Assembly (NCBI RefSeq): GCF_006740045.1
Contig: NZ_AP019749.1
Coordinates: 4,049,001 to 4,113,000 of the forward strand
Source: Comamonas terrigena NBRC 13299
GTDB lineage: Bacteria; Pseudomonadota; Gammaproteobacteria; Burkholderiales; Burkholderiaceae_C
Direction of reading: 5' to 3'
Length of the DNA stretch: 64,000 bases
Position numbers and translations under genes: made by a program
Shown here: one piece after another, positions 51,565-59,716 of the stretch
Numbering within the stretch: position 1 is the first letter of the stretch
How the letters are laid out: each line of letters starts with the position of its first letter
Notes under the pieces: model-generated
What the model was told of the DNA's origin: nothing
Seen by the model: only the letters and a program-made list of their open reading frames with translations
Database searches by the model: none

Positions 51565-52458
51565 TTACAAAATTTCATGCAGCATGCGCGTCACGCCCTG
51601 CTGCCAGGAAGGGAGCTGCAAGCCGAATGTGGCTTGCAGCTTGCGGGTGTCCAGTCGTGAGTTGTGCGGCCGCTGGGCCGGTGTCGGAAAGGCGCTGCTG
51701 GGCACCGGGCGAACTTCCCTGGCCTGGATCGCCAGCGCAGGCTGCACCTGCTGGGCTTGCGCCAGCACATAGCGGGCATAAGCATTCCACGTGGTTTCAC
51801 CCTGCGCTACCAGATGGTACAGGCCCGCGTCCTGCGGACAGCGGACCACCTGCCGGATGGTATGGGCCGTCACATCGGCAATCAGGTCCGCTCCGGTGGG
51901 GGCTCCCCACTGGTCATCGATCACCGTCAGCGACTCCCGCTCCTGCGCCAGGCGCAGCATGGTCTTGGCAAAATTGCCGCCACGCGCCGCATAGACCCAG
52001 CTGGTGCGAAAGATCAGGTGTCTGCAGCCCGAAGCCTGGATGTGCTGCTCCCCTTCCAGCTTGGTGCGACCGTATACCGACAGCGGAGCGACAGCGTCGG
52101 TCTCAAGCCGTGGCACGGAGCCGCTGCCATCGAACACATAGTCGGTGCTGTAGTGCACTAGCAAAGCATCCACGGCCTTGGCTTCCTGGGCCAGCACCCC
52201 TGGCGCCAAGGCATTGAGTGCGCGTGCCAGCTCCGGCTCGGACTCGGCCTTGTCCACCGCCGTGTGGGCGGCGGCATTGACGATCACATCGGGCCGCAGC
52301 TGGCGCACCGTCTGCGCCAGGCCCTCCAGATGGCCCAGATCGCCGCACAGCCCGTCCGCAGCGTGCCGCCCCAGCGCCACCAGCTCCCCCAGCGGTGCCA
52401 GGCTGCGTTGCAGTTCCCAACCCACCTGACCGTCCTTGCCCAGCAGCAAAATCTTCAT
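51565..52458 (-). CDS. rfbD: dTDP-4-dehydrorhamnose reductase
   Basis: A 297-aa short-chain dehydrogenase that reduces dTDP-4-keto-L-rhamnose to dTDP-L-rhamnose. Start ATG 52458 (MKILLLGKDGQVGWELQR) is 2 bases after the rfbB stop. The NADPH loop GKDGQVG, STDYVFDG near residues 107-114, catalytic YGRTKLEGE near 129-137, and FRTSWVYAARGGNFAKTML near 152-170 are all present. Part of rfbBDAC. Confidence 0.95.
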   Translation of the reverse strand: MKILLLGKDGQVGWELQRSLAPLGELVALGRHAADGLCGDLGHLEGLAQTVRQLRPDVIVNAAAHTAVDKAESEPELARALNALAPGVLAQEAKAVDALLVHYSTDYVFDGSGSVPRLETDAVAPLSVYGRTKLEGEQHIQASGCRHLIFRTSWVYAARGGNFAKTMLRLAQERESLTVIDDQWGAPTGADLIADVTAHTIRQVVRCPQDAGLYHLVAQGETTWNAYARYVLAQAQQVQPALAIQAREVRPVPSSAFPTPAQRPHNSRLDTRKLQATFGLQLPSWQQGVTRMLHEIL

Positions 52459-52460
52459 GT

Positions 52461-53528
52461 TCACTCTGCGGTGGCGGTGTATTGCTTTTGCACCCAGTCG
52501 CGGTAAGCACCGGACTGCACGTTGGCGACCCATTGCGGGTGGTCCAGATACCACTGCACGGTCTTGCGGATGCCGGTGTCAAAGGTTTCTGCCGGCTTCC
52601 AGCCCAGTTCGCGCTCCAGCTTGCGGGCATCGATGGCGTAGCGGCGGTCATGCCCCGGGCGGTCGGCTACATAGGTGATCTGCTCGGCATAGCCCTTGCC
52701 GTCGGCGCGCGGACGCAATTCGTCCAGCAGGGCGCACACGGTTTTGACAATGTCGATATTGGCCTGTTCGTTCCAGCCCCCGACGTTGTAGGTATCGCCC
52801 AGCTTTCCCGCTTCCAGCACGCGGCGGATGGCGCTGCAGTGGTCACGCACATAGAGCCAGTCGCGCACCTGCATGCCGTCGCCGTACACCGGCAGCGGTT
52901 TGCCGGCCAACGCATTGACGATCACCAGCGGGATCAGCTTTTCAGGGAAATGCAGCGGGCCGTAATTGTTGCTGCAGTTGGTGGTCAGCACCGGCAGGCC
53001 ATAGGTGTGGTGCCAGGCACGTACCAGATGGTCGCTGGCGGCCTTGCTGGCCGAATACGGGCTGTTGGGCTCGTAGTTGTTCTCTTCCGTGAAAGCGGGA
53101 TCGGAAGGCGACAGCGTGCCGTAGACCTCGTCCGTCGACACATGCAGAAAGCGGAAATCCGATTTGGCATTGCCCTGCAGCCTACTCCAGTAGCCCCGCA
53201 CGGCTTCCAGCAGGCGAAACGTGCCCACCACATTGGTCTGAATGAAGTCTTCCGGACCATGGATGGAACGGTCCACATGGCTTTCGGCCGCGAAGTTGAT
53301 CACCGCACGCGGCTGATGACGGGCCAGCAACACATCCATGACGGCGCTGTCCCCGATATCCGCCTGCACGAACACATGCCGCGCATCGCCATGCACCGAG
53401 GCCAGGTTTTCCACATTGCCGGCATAGGTCAGCTTGTCCACATTGACCACCGGCTCCTGCTGTGTAGCCAGCCAATCCAAAACAAAATTTGCGCCAATAA
53501 AGCCGGCGCCACCGGTGACAAGAATCAT
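52461..53528 (-). CDS. rfbB: dTDP-glucose 4,6-dehydratase
   Basis: A 355-aa extended short-chain dehydrogenase and first rhamnose-operon gene in transcription order. NAD motif [11 protein letters not shown] at residues 5-15, [16 protein letters not shown] segment ([18 protein letters not shown]), STDEVYGTL near 130-138, catalytic [20 protein letters not shown] near 161-180, and [17 protein letters not shown] are all intact. The product dTDP-4-keto-6-deoxyglucose feeds RfbC and RfbD. The rhamnose may be used by the rhamnosyltransferase-like gene at 33 kb. Confidence 0.96.
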   Translation of the reverse strand: MILVTGGAGFIGANFVLDWLATQQEPVVNVDKLTYAGNVENLASVHGDARHVFVQADIGDSAVMDVLLARHQPRAVINFAAESHVDRSIHGPEDFIQTNVVGTFRLLEAVRGYWSRLQGNAKSDFRFLHVSTDEVYGTLSPSDPAFTEENNYEPNSPYSASKAASDHLVRAWHHTYGLPVLTTNCSNNYGPLHFPEKLIPLVIVNALAGKPLPVYGDGMQVRDWLYVRDHCSAIRRVLEAGKLGDTYNVGGWNEQANIDIVKTVCALLDELRPRADGKGYAEQITYVADRPGHDRRYAIDARKLERELGWKPAETFDTGIRKTVQWYLDHPQWVANVQSGAYRDWVQKQYTATAE

Positions 53529-53682
53529 GGAAGGATTTTTTCTGAGAATGTGAACCGATTATCCCACTGCACTCTTCAGCCAGGGTAAGCAGCTTTTTCT
53601 GCCTCGCACGGCCTCATGCGGGGATTGCATCGACCCCAGATATTCTCCTGCAGCGCACGTGCCCGCAGGCATTGCGCCGATG

Positions 53683-54456
53683 TCAGCCCCAGCGCCGTTG
53701 CGCCATCACCAGCAGGCCATCGAAAATCAGGTTGTCCAGCAACTGAAAGGGACGCGTCATGCTGGGGGCCATCTTCCAGCCAGCGCCCCCGGCCATGATG
53801 CAGGCAGGCTCCGCCCCGCAGTGCTGGGATAGATGCTGGTACATGCGCTCCACCGCTCCCGCAATGGCATAGGTCCCGCCGCTGGTCAGTGCATCGCTGG
53901 TGTTCTTGGGAAACAACCTGACTTCGCCGGTCGGCACATGCAGACCCGCCGTGCCGCCTTCCAGCGCGCGCAGCATGATGCCGTGGCCAGGGATGATCAA
54001 GCCCCCCAGAAAATTGCCTTCGGCGTCCAGCGCATCCACCGTCACCGCCGTGCCCACCATCACCACAATCAGCGGCCTGGCCGGCCCCTGCTGCAGCATC
54101 TGGTGGCGCGCACCGATCATGGCCACCCACCGGTCGGCCCCCAGGCGCGAAGGATGGTCGTAGCCATTGACCACGCCGGCTTCCTCCACCGACGGCACCA
54201 CCCACTGCGGCTCCAGGGTCCAGCCCAGCATCAGCTCGATCTGGTCGTGCACCCGGCGTTTGGCGGTATCCCCCGCCACCACGCAGCCCAGCATGCGCGT
54301 GGGCGCTGGCAAGCCGGCCCAACAGCCTTCGGCCAGGCGCTCGATATGTTCCAGAAACTCCGCGCCATGGGCCAGCAGCGCAGCCCCGGGGCGGTGATCG
54401 TCGTACATGGCCCACTTCAAGCGGGTGTTGCCGATGTCAATGGCCAGAAAAGTCAT
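53683..54456 (-). CDS. coaX: type III pantothenate kinase
   Basis: A 257-aa ASKHA-fold kinase for the first step of CoA synthesis. Start ATG 54456 ([19 protein letters not shown]) is set by the phosphate-1 motif DIGNTRLKW at residues 6-14. [12 protein letters not shown] near 104-115 and [27 protein letters not shown] near 129-155 are the other conserved kinase motifs, including the catalytic Asp. Length is normal. It is monocistronic here, 155 bases upstream of rfbB in the same direction; in many relatives it follows birA, which is not in the window. Confidence 0.94.
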   Translation of the reverse strand: MTFLAIDIGNTRLKWAMYDDHRPGAALLAHGAEFLEHIERLAEGCWAGLPAPTRMLGCVVAGDTAKRRVHDQIELMLGWTLEPQWVVPSVEEAGVVNGYDHPSRLGADRWVAMIGARHQMLQQGPARPLIVVMVGTAVTVDALDAEGNFLGGLIIPGHGIMLRALEGGTAGLHVPTGEVRLFPKNTSDALTSGGTYAIAGAVERMYQHLSQHCGAEPACIMAGGAGWKMAPSMTRPFQLLDNLIFDGLLVMAQRRWG

Positions 54457-54632
54457 GCGGCGGATTATCTGTATTTTTGTTTCCCAACCGGACAGCAACG
54501 TCTCATACAAGACACGCCACACGGGCAATTGTGAACAAATGGAACAGCCGCCGGCCCTGTCTTGCCAAGCGCGGATTTGCCGCTACAGTGGGGCGGTTTT
54601 CTTCCCTGTCCACCACTTCAAGGAGTCAATCC

Positions 54633-55103
54633 ATGGGACTTTTCAGTTTCATCAAGGAAGCCGGCGAAAAGCTGTTCGGCGGCAAGGATGCCAACGCAGC
54701 CACCCCAGCGGACGACCTGAATGCCAAGGCCGCGCAGGCCATTGCCACGTACATCAATGCCCAGAACCTGGGCGTGAGCAATCTGCAGGTCACCTATGAC
54801 GGCAGCCAGGGCAAGGTCACCGTGACCGGCGTGGCGCCCACCCAGGGAGCCAAGGAAAAAGTCACCCTGTGCTGCGGCAATGTTTCCAGCGTGACCAGTG
54901 TGGACAACCAGATGTCCGTCACCCACCCCGAACCCGAAGCCCAGTACCACGACGTGGTGCGCGGCGACACGCTGTCGGCCATCGCCAAGAAATACTATGG
55001 CGATGCCAACAAGTACCCTGCGATTTTCGAAGCCAACAAGCCCATGCTGTCGCACCCCGACAAGATCTACCCCGGCCAGAAACTGCGCATTCCGGCCCTG
55101 TAA
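54633..55103 (+). CDS. kbp: BON-LysM protein Kbp (YgaU)
   Basis: A 156-aa protein almost the size of E. coli Kbp (149 aa), a cytoplasmic potassium-binding protein induced by stress. ATG 54633 has AAGGAG at 54620-54625. The N-terminus MGLFSFIKEAGEKLFGGKD is typical. A BON domain spans about residues 25-90, and a LysM domain covers residues 105-155 (HDVVRGDTLSAIAKKYYG... ending PGQKLRIPAL). No signal peptide is present. A strong bidirectional terminator follows. Confidence 0.92.
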   Translation: MGLFSFIKEAGEKLFGGKDANAATPADDLNAKAAQAIATYINAQNLGVSNLQVTYDGSQGKVTVTGVAPTQGAKEKVTLCCGNVSSVTSVDNQMSVTHPEPEAQYHDVVRGDTLSAIAKKYYGDANKYPAIFEANKPMLSHPDKIYPGQKLRIPAL

Positions 55104-55119
55104 GCCCTGTACCGCTGTC

Positions 55120-55147
55120 AAAAAGGCTCCCGTCGGGAGCCTTTTTT
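55120..55147. terminator. bidirectional terminator after kbp
   Basis: AAAAA, then GGCTCCCG/CGGGAGCC in a near-perfect stem, then TTTTTT. It lies 16 bases after kbp and 18 before the end of the convergent rhodanese gene. Confidence 0.88.
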
Positions 55148-55164
55148 CATGGGTGCTTGGCGCT

Positions 55165-55590
55165 TCACTGGTGCCAGGGCAGGCCCTGCTTGCGCCAGCC
55201 GCTTTTCTGGCCACGCTGGTTGTGGGCGTCCAGATCGCCTTCAAAGCCTTCGAGGATGTTGTAGGCCTCAATGCCCAGCGCCGCCGCACGCTGGGCCGCT
55301 GCGACGGAGCGCACGCCGCTGCGGCACAGCAGCACGACCTTGCCACCGGGCGGTACCGCTGCGCGCAGCTGGGCATCAAAGTCGGGGTTGGCTTGCATGC
55401 CCGGCCATTGCTTGAGCGCCACGGGAATGGCTCCGGGCACCTGGCCCACCCAGGCGCGCTCGGCATCGGTGCGCACATCCACCAGCACAGCCTGTCCGGC
55501 CTGCACCCATTGCCAGGCCAGAGGCGCAGGAATATCGCCGGCATAGCCCGCTGCGGGAGTGACCTGAAGATCGGTGGCGGAGGCTGTCAT
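55165..55590 (-). CDS. single-domain rhodanese (sulfurtransferase)
   Basis: A 141-aa rhodanese-like protein. The active-site loop CRSGVRS near residues 89-95 carries the catalytic Cys with the six-residue loop of thiosulfate-type sulfurtransferases. AVLVDVRTDAERAWVGQVPGAIPVAL near 34-59 is the conserved first half, and NILEGFEGDLDA the typical end. It is cytoplasmic, with no signal peptide. The donor and acceptor are unknown. Convergent with kbp across a shared terminator. Confidence 0.9.
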   Translation of the reverse strand: MTASATDLQVTPAAGYAGDIPAPLAWQWVQAGQAVLVDVRTDAERAWVGQVPGAIPVALKQWPGMQANPDFDAQLRAAVPPGGKVVLLCRSGVRSVAAAQRAAALGIEAYNILEGFEGDLDAHNQRGQKSGWRKQGLPWHQ

Positions 55591-55849
55591 ATGTAGTCCT
55601 GAAGCAAAAAATCCGTCAAATCATGCCAAGGCCATGTGCGGCCTGGCAACGTTGGTGCGCATTGTGCGCGCTGCGGAGCTTGCTGCACAGCGGGCAGCAC
55701 TGCCATCTTGCGGGTTTCAGCCAGTTGCCGGCCCCAACCCATGCAAACAATGCGCGGCTGCCGCCCCCCGCTATTTGCCGGGGACTCCACCGCTCATCGG
55801 CGCCACCCATTTGCAGGGGCGGCGCTTTCCAACCACCTGACACCGCCGC

Positions 55850-56704
55850 TCAGGCCCACAACGGTGAAGCGTGCTCGCGCAGCTCGGCCCGCAAGGCCGC
55901 ATAGTCGGGGCTGGCCTCTGCCACCGTGGCCCAGAAGCGCGGACTGTGGTCCATCACCCGCAGGTGGGACAACTCATGCACCACCACATAGTCCAGCACC
56001 GCCATGCGACAGTGCAGCAAGCGCCAGTTCAGCATGATGCTGCCGTCGCTCTTGGCGCTGCCCCAGCGCGTGCGCGCGTTGGACAGGCGCAGGCTGCGCC
56101 ACTGCACCCGCAGTTGCGGGGCATAGTGGCGCAGGCGTTCGGTGAACAGGTTGCGCGCATGGCGCAGCCACCAGGCGGCCACTGCAGCGCGCACCTGGGC
56201 GGCACCGGCGTCCGCGGCCAACGGCAGATGCAGCGCCCAGGCGCCTTCACCTACCGCCAGCAAACTTCCGCCGCGCGGTGCAGCCGGGTGCAGGTGCAAG
56301 GTGATCTGGCCGCCCAGAAAAGGCAGCACGGCGCCATCGGCCCAGGCGATGCGCTGGGCCTGTGCCTGGTCGGTGCGTTCGCGCTGTTCCTGCAGCTTTT
56401 GCACAATCCAGCGCGCTTTTTCATGGATTGCAGCGTCGAGCTGCTCCAGCGAGATCCAGCGCGGTGCGCGGATGACCAGGCCTTCTGCGCCCACCTGAAA
56501 ACCGATGCTGCGACGCATGGCGCGCTCCAGCCGGTAGGCCACACGCGTGCCGTCCCGCAGCAGAATCTGGTGCGTGGCCGCGGGGTGCTGAAAGTCCTTC
56601 CCGCCCCACAGCAGCGCCTGGCCACCCGCCTGTGGCACCGGCTTCGCGACAGAAGCCAGTGCCGCTGGCGCACGCCGGGCTGGAGTGGAAAAGCGATGGG
56701 GCAT
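55850..56704 (-). CDS. YgjP/SprT-like zinc metallopeptidase (DUF45, M48-type)
   Basis: A 284-aa predicted metalloprotease. The zinc-binding motif HELSHLRVMDHSPRFW near residues 243-258 has the HExxH form, with a third ligand in the DHSPRFW stretch. RTRWGSAKSDGSIMLNWRLLH near 211-231 is the other conserved block of this family. The N-terminal 40 residues are poorly conserved. The neighbours plsC and the GmhB-like gene on the same strand form an arrangement common in Burkholderiales. The substrate is unknown. Confidence 0.88.
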   Translation of the reverse strand: MPHRFSTPARRAPAALASVAKPVPQAGGQALLWGGKDFQHPAATHQILLRDGTRVAYRLERAMRRSIGFQVGAEGLVIRAPRWISLEQLDAAIHEKARWIVQKLQEQRERTDQAQAQRIAWADGAVLPFLGGQITLHLHPAAPRGGSLLAVGEGAWALHLPLAADAGAAQVRAAVAAWWLRHARNLFTERLRHYAPQLRVQWRSLRLSNARTRWGSAKSDGSIMLNWRLLHCRMAVLDYVVVHELSHLRVMDHSPRFWATVAEASPDYAALRAELREHASPLWA

Positions 56705-56737
56705 GCAGCCTGCCGTGGACCGTACGCGCGCGGTGGC

Positions 56738-57511
56738 TCAGCCCTGCGCAGGTGCGGGCAGCGGCGCAGGGACGGCCGGGTAGGCCTCCGGGTCCAGGCG
56801 GCGCATCTCGGCTTCGATCCAGGCCTGCACCTCGGCCATCAGCTCTTCATGCTTGCGGCCGACCGTGGGAATGGGCTTGCCAATGGACACGTCCACCACG
56901 CCGGGGGTCTTGACAAATGCCTTGCGTGGCCAACATTTGGCCGACGTCACCGCCACCGGCACCACCGGCTTGCCGGCCATGATGGCCAGGCGGGTGGCGC
57001 CCGTCTTGTATTCCCCCACTTCGCCGCGCGCCACGCGGGTTCCCTCGGGGAACATGATGACCCATACCCCTTTTTCCAGCAGGCGCTTGCCTTGCTCCAC
57101 CACCTTGTGGAACGCGCGCGAACCGTGCTTGCGGTCGATGTGGATCATGTCCAGGCTGCCGATGGACCAGCCGAAGAACGGAATCTGCAGCAGCTCCTTC
57201 TTGAACACATAGGCCAGCGGCCGCGGCATGATGGCCGGCAGCAGGAAGGTCTCGTAGGTCGACTGGTGCTTGGACAGCAGCACCACGCCGTCGGTATCGC
57301 TGTTCGGCAGATGCTCCATGCCCTGCACACGGTAGCGCACACCGCAGAACCAGCCCGACGCGTCCACGCACAGTGCCAACCAGGCCCGGGCCACTTTCCA
57401 GCGCACGTCGGGCGAGGCACCGCACACCCGCAGCAGCAGGATGACCAGGGTGTAGGGAATGACGGTGACGCACATGAACAGCATGTGCAACAGGGAACGG
57501 AGAAAAGGCAT
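56738..57511 (-). CDS. plsC: 1-acylglycerol-3-phosphate O-acyltransferase
   Basis: A 257-aa membrane-bound acyltransferase that makes phosphatidic acid. ATG 57511 (MPFLRSLLHMLFM) is chosen because a membrane helix follows at about residues 8-28; the open frame upstream overlaps the neighbouring gene and is not coding. The catalytic motif appears as KHQSTYE (Hx4E form), near residue 80. FPEGTR near 155 and a VPVAVTS block near 184 complete the PlsC signature. The last 20 residues are Pro/Ala-rich. It is co-directional with the GmhB-like gene upstream. Confidence 0.92.
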   Translation of the reverse strand: MPFLRSLLHMLFMCVTVIPYTLVILLLRVCGASPDVRWKVARAWLALCVDASGWFCGVRYRVQGMEHLPNSDTDGVVLLSKHQSTYETFLLPAIMPRPLAYVFKKELLQIPFFGWSIGSLDMIHIDRKHGSRAFHKVVEQGKRLLEKGVWVIMFPEGTRVARGEVGEYKTGATRLAIMAGKPVVPVAVTSAKCWPRKAFVKTPGVVDVSIGKPIPTVGRKHEELMAEVQAWIEAEMRRLDPEAYPAVPAPLPAPAQG

Positions 57512-57578
57512 GGATGTCAGAAACAGTCGGTTGACACAGGCGTCAGACCCTAGAGGATAAGGCTTGCGCGGTTTTGCG

Positions 57579-58148
57579 TCAGACGGAAGGGGACGGTGCC
57601 GGCGCTTCGGTCGCCGCAGGGGCCAGAGCCTGGGCCAGTTCCGCCCAGTCGGCATAGTGCTGCACCGCCTGTGGCAGGGGCGGTGCCGGCATGGTGGCCA
57701 CGCCACTGCCCTGCTCCACCCACACCAGGTGGGCACCGATGGCCGCTCCAGCCTGCAGATGGGCGTGGTCCTGGCCAATCACCCATATTTCATGCGGCTC
57801 GGCCCCGTAGCGGACGGCAATCTGCTGCAGCAGACCCGGCGCGGGCTTGCGGCAGGCACAACCTTCATCCGGAGCATGGGGACAGAAGAATGCGGCCTCC
57901 ACCCGGGCGCCGGCAGTGGCCAGTTCGCGCTGCATGCGCTGGTGCACGGCGTTGAGCTCGTTCACATCGAAGTTGCCCCGCCCCAACCCCGGCTGGTTGG
58001 TGGCGACCACCACATGCCAGCCGGCACGGTTGAGCTGGGCAATCGCGTCCAGCACCCCGGCCTGGGGCTGCCAATCGCGCGCGCCCACCACGGCGTCCTC
58101 CCCCTCGGGGTGAAGGGTGCCAATTCGGTCCAGGATCGCGAGCTTCAT
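57579..58148 (-). CDS. HAD-IIIA protein related to heptose-bisphosphate phosphatase GmhB, catalytic aspartates missing
   Basis: A 189-aa protein from ATG 58148 (MKLAILDRIGTL). Overall it matches D-glycero-D-manno-heptose 1,7-bisphosphate 7-phosphatase: NRAGWHVVVATNQPGLGRGNFD near residues 40-61, the zinc loop CPHAPDEGCACRKP near 87-100, and the expected length. However, HAD motif I reads LDRIGT (ATT, Ile) where the second Asp of DxDGT should be, and motif IV reads VIGQDHAHLQAG where GDxxxD is expected. Zinc ligands and Lys are retained. It is probably a weak or dead phosphatase that kept the fold. The gene lies next to plsC, the usual gmhB location. Confidence 0.8.
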   Translation of the reverse strand: MKLAILDRIGTLHPEGEDAVVGARDWQPQAGVLDAIAQLNRAGWHVVVATNQPGLGRGNFDVNELNAVHQRMQRELATAGARVEAAFFCPHAPDEGCACRKPAPGLLQQIAVRYGAEPHEIWVIGQDHAHLQAGAAIGAHLVWVEQGSGVATMPAPPLPQAVQHYADWAELAQALAPAATEAPAPSPSV

Positions 58149-58484
58149 GGTGGATTCGGGCAAAACCCGCAGCGGTGTCAGACAAAACCGCCAGACCCGG
58201 CTTTGCGTGCAAAAACCGGCCCAGCGCCTGCACGCATTCTAGGGCGCCATGCCCAGCGTGCAGGTGCAACCGCCCGTTAGCATCCACCAATGATGCAGCG
58301 CAGCAACTATTCGCTCGCCGCAGCAGTGCCTCCCGCAGGGAAGCCACTTCTTTTTGCGCAACATTCCAGCGCAGCCTGCGCTTTTCCGGATTGCCAACAC
58401 CCGGGTTTTTGCGGTGGGTCCCGGTACCCGGTCGAATTTCAGTCCGCAGCCGCCACTGTCAGCTGCGCGGCAGCTTCCTCCGGT
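58149..58484. other. gene-free region between the GmhB-like and FAD oxidoreductase genes
   Basis: These 336 bases hold no recognisable gene or strong terminator. The GmhB-like/plsC promoter should lie at the left end on the minus strand. Confidence 0.45.
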
Positions 58485-59600
58485 TTACCAGCCGCTCCAC
58501 ACTTCTTCGGCCAGGCCAAACGCCGTGCTGGCCCCCGAACCGCTGGTCACAGCCACCACCCGCGTCGCATCGTCAGGGGCCTTGACCAGGCAGGGCGCAT
58601 CGGGCGACACCGGGTAGGTCCCCACCCAGCGCTCCACCACGTGGTCGCCTTCCAGATGCAATGCTTCGCGCAGATGGCGCAGCATCAGCCGGTCCACCGC
58701 CTCGCTGGCAAAAGGCGACGGCGCCGGGCCGTAGTGGTGGGAGTCACCCACCACCAGTGAACCATCGGCGCTTTGCACGGCGATCAGGTGGATGCCATGG
58801 GCCAGGCTTTCGGCCTCGTCCCGCTCCAGCTCGGCACGCAACGCCGCCGCCTCCGGCAGTGCGCTATAGCCTTCGTAGCGGACCAGGCTCAGATCGCCCA
58901 TGACCGAACCCTGCAGCGCAAAACCGGCCTGTGGCTGCACCCGCAGCATCTGCAACTGGCACAGTTGCACCTGGTGCTCCGTCCAGGCGTCTGCAAACAG
59001 GCCTCCGGGATCGGCGTTGTTGCAGACCACCACACGCTCGGCGTGGTAGCTGCCGCGTGACGTGGTGACACGCGGCGTGGCCACTTGCGTCACGGTCTCG
59101 CTGAAGCGGAAATCCACCCCCAGCGCCTGCTGCAGCCACTGCGCCAGCATCGGAATGGCGGTGCGGGACTCCACACGCAGCTCGTGCGGGCTGTAGAGCA
59201 CCGATTGCAGCCCCCCGGTGCGCAGTGCAGGGTGGCGCTCGGCGGCCTGGGCCGGCGTGAGCAGCGCACAGTCCACGGCCATGTCGGTGCGCATGAAGGC
59301 CTCCAGCACAGCCGCCGCCGCCGGGCGGCGTGCGGTCAGCCACAGGCCGGAGTGGAGCACATCGATCCCCGCCTGCGGCGCCACATCGGCCCAGATGGCG
59401 CGTGAACGCAGGGCCCGCTGCCAGTGGTCACCGGCACGCTGGCCGGTGATGGTGACAAAGCCGAAGTTGCGGATGGAGGCACCCAGACAGGCACTGTCGC
59501 GTTCAATCAGCAGCACGGACTTGCCGCGGACCGCCGCGGTATAGGCATGGGCCAGGCCGACGATACCGGCACCGACGACGATCAGATCGTAATTTTTCAT
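58485..59600 (-). CDS. FAD-dependent oxidoreductase, TIGR03364 type (phosphonate-linked)
   Basis: A 371-aa amine-oxidase-like flavoprotein (DAO fold). ATG 59600 (MKNYDLIVVGAGIVGLAHAY) places the dinucleotide-binding GAGIVG at residues 10-15, with the ERD end of strand 2 near 34. SIRNFGFVTITGQ near 43-55 is typical of the TIGR03364 group. The C-terminal VAVTSGSGASTAFGLAEEVW closes the FAD site. It is last in an operon with the aminoethylphosphonate-type importer, where this family oxidises an aminophosphonate or N-alkyl amine substrate. No phosphonatase gene is in the window. Confidence 0.82.
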   Translation of the reverse strand: MKNYDLIVVGAGIVGLAHAYTAAVRGKSVLLIERDSACLGASIRNFGFVTITGQRAGDHWQRALRSRAIWADVAPQAGIDVLHSGLWLTARRPAAAAVLEAFMRTDMAVDCALLTPAQAAERHPALRTGGLQSVLYSPHELRVESRTAIPMLAQWLQQALGVDFRFSETVTQVATPRVTTSRGSYHAERVVVCNNADPGGLFADAWTEHQVQLCQLQMLRVQPQAGFALQGSVMGDLSLVRYEGYSALPEAAALRAELERDEAESLAHGIHLIAVQSADGSLVVGDSHHYGPAPSPFASEAVDRLMLRHLREALHLEGDHVVERWVGTYPVSPDAPCLVKAPDDATRVVAVTSGSGASTAFGLAEEVWSGW

Positions 59601-59716
59601 AGCATGAACAGCCAAGAGAGGAAACAAAAGGCAAAGGAGCGCCCTGGCGCCCCACCAGAAGGCAGGGCACAGGGAAGTCCACGGGAGGAGAGTGGGGAAC
59701 GGGCCGCGCGGCGCGG

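Noticed and set aside
57512..57778. Upstream extension of plsC
   Set aside because: The added residues are Arg/Pro-rich and overlap the GmhB-like gene in another frame; the membrane helix and family similarity start at 57511.
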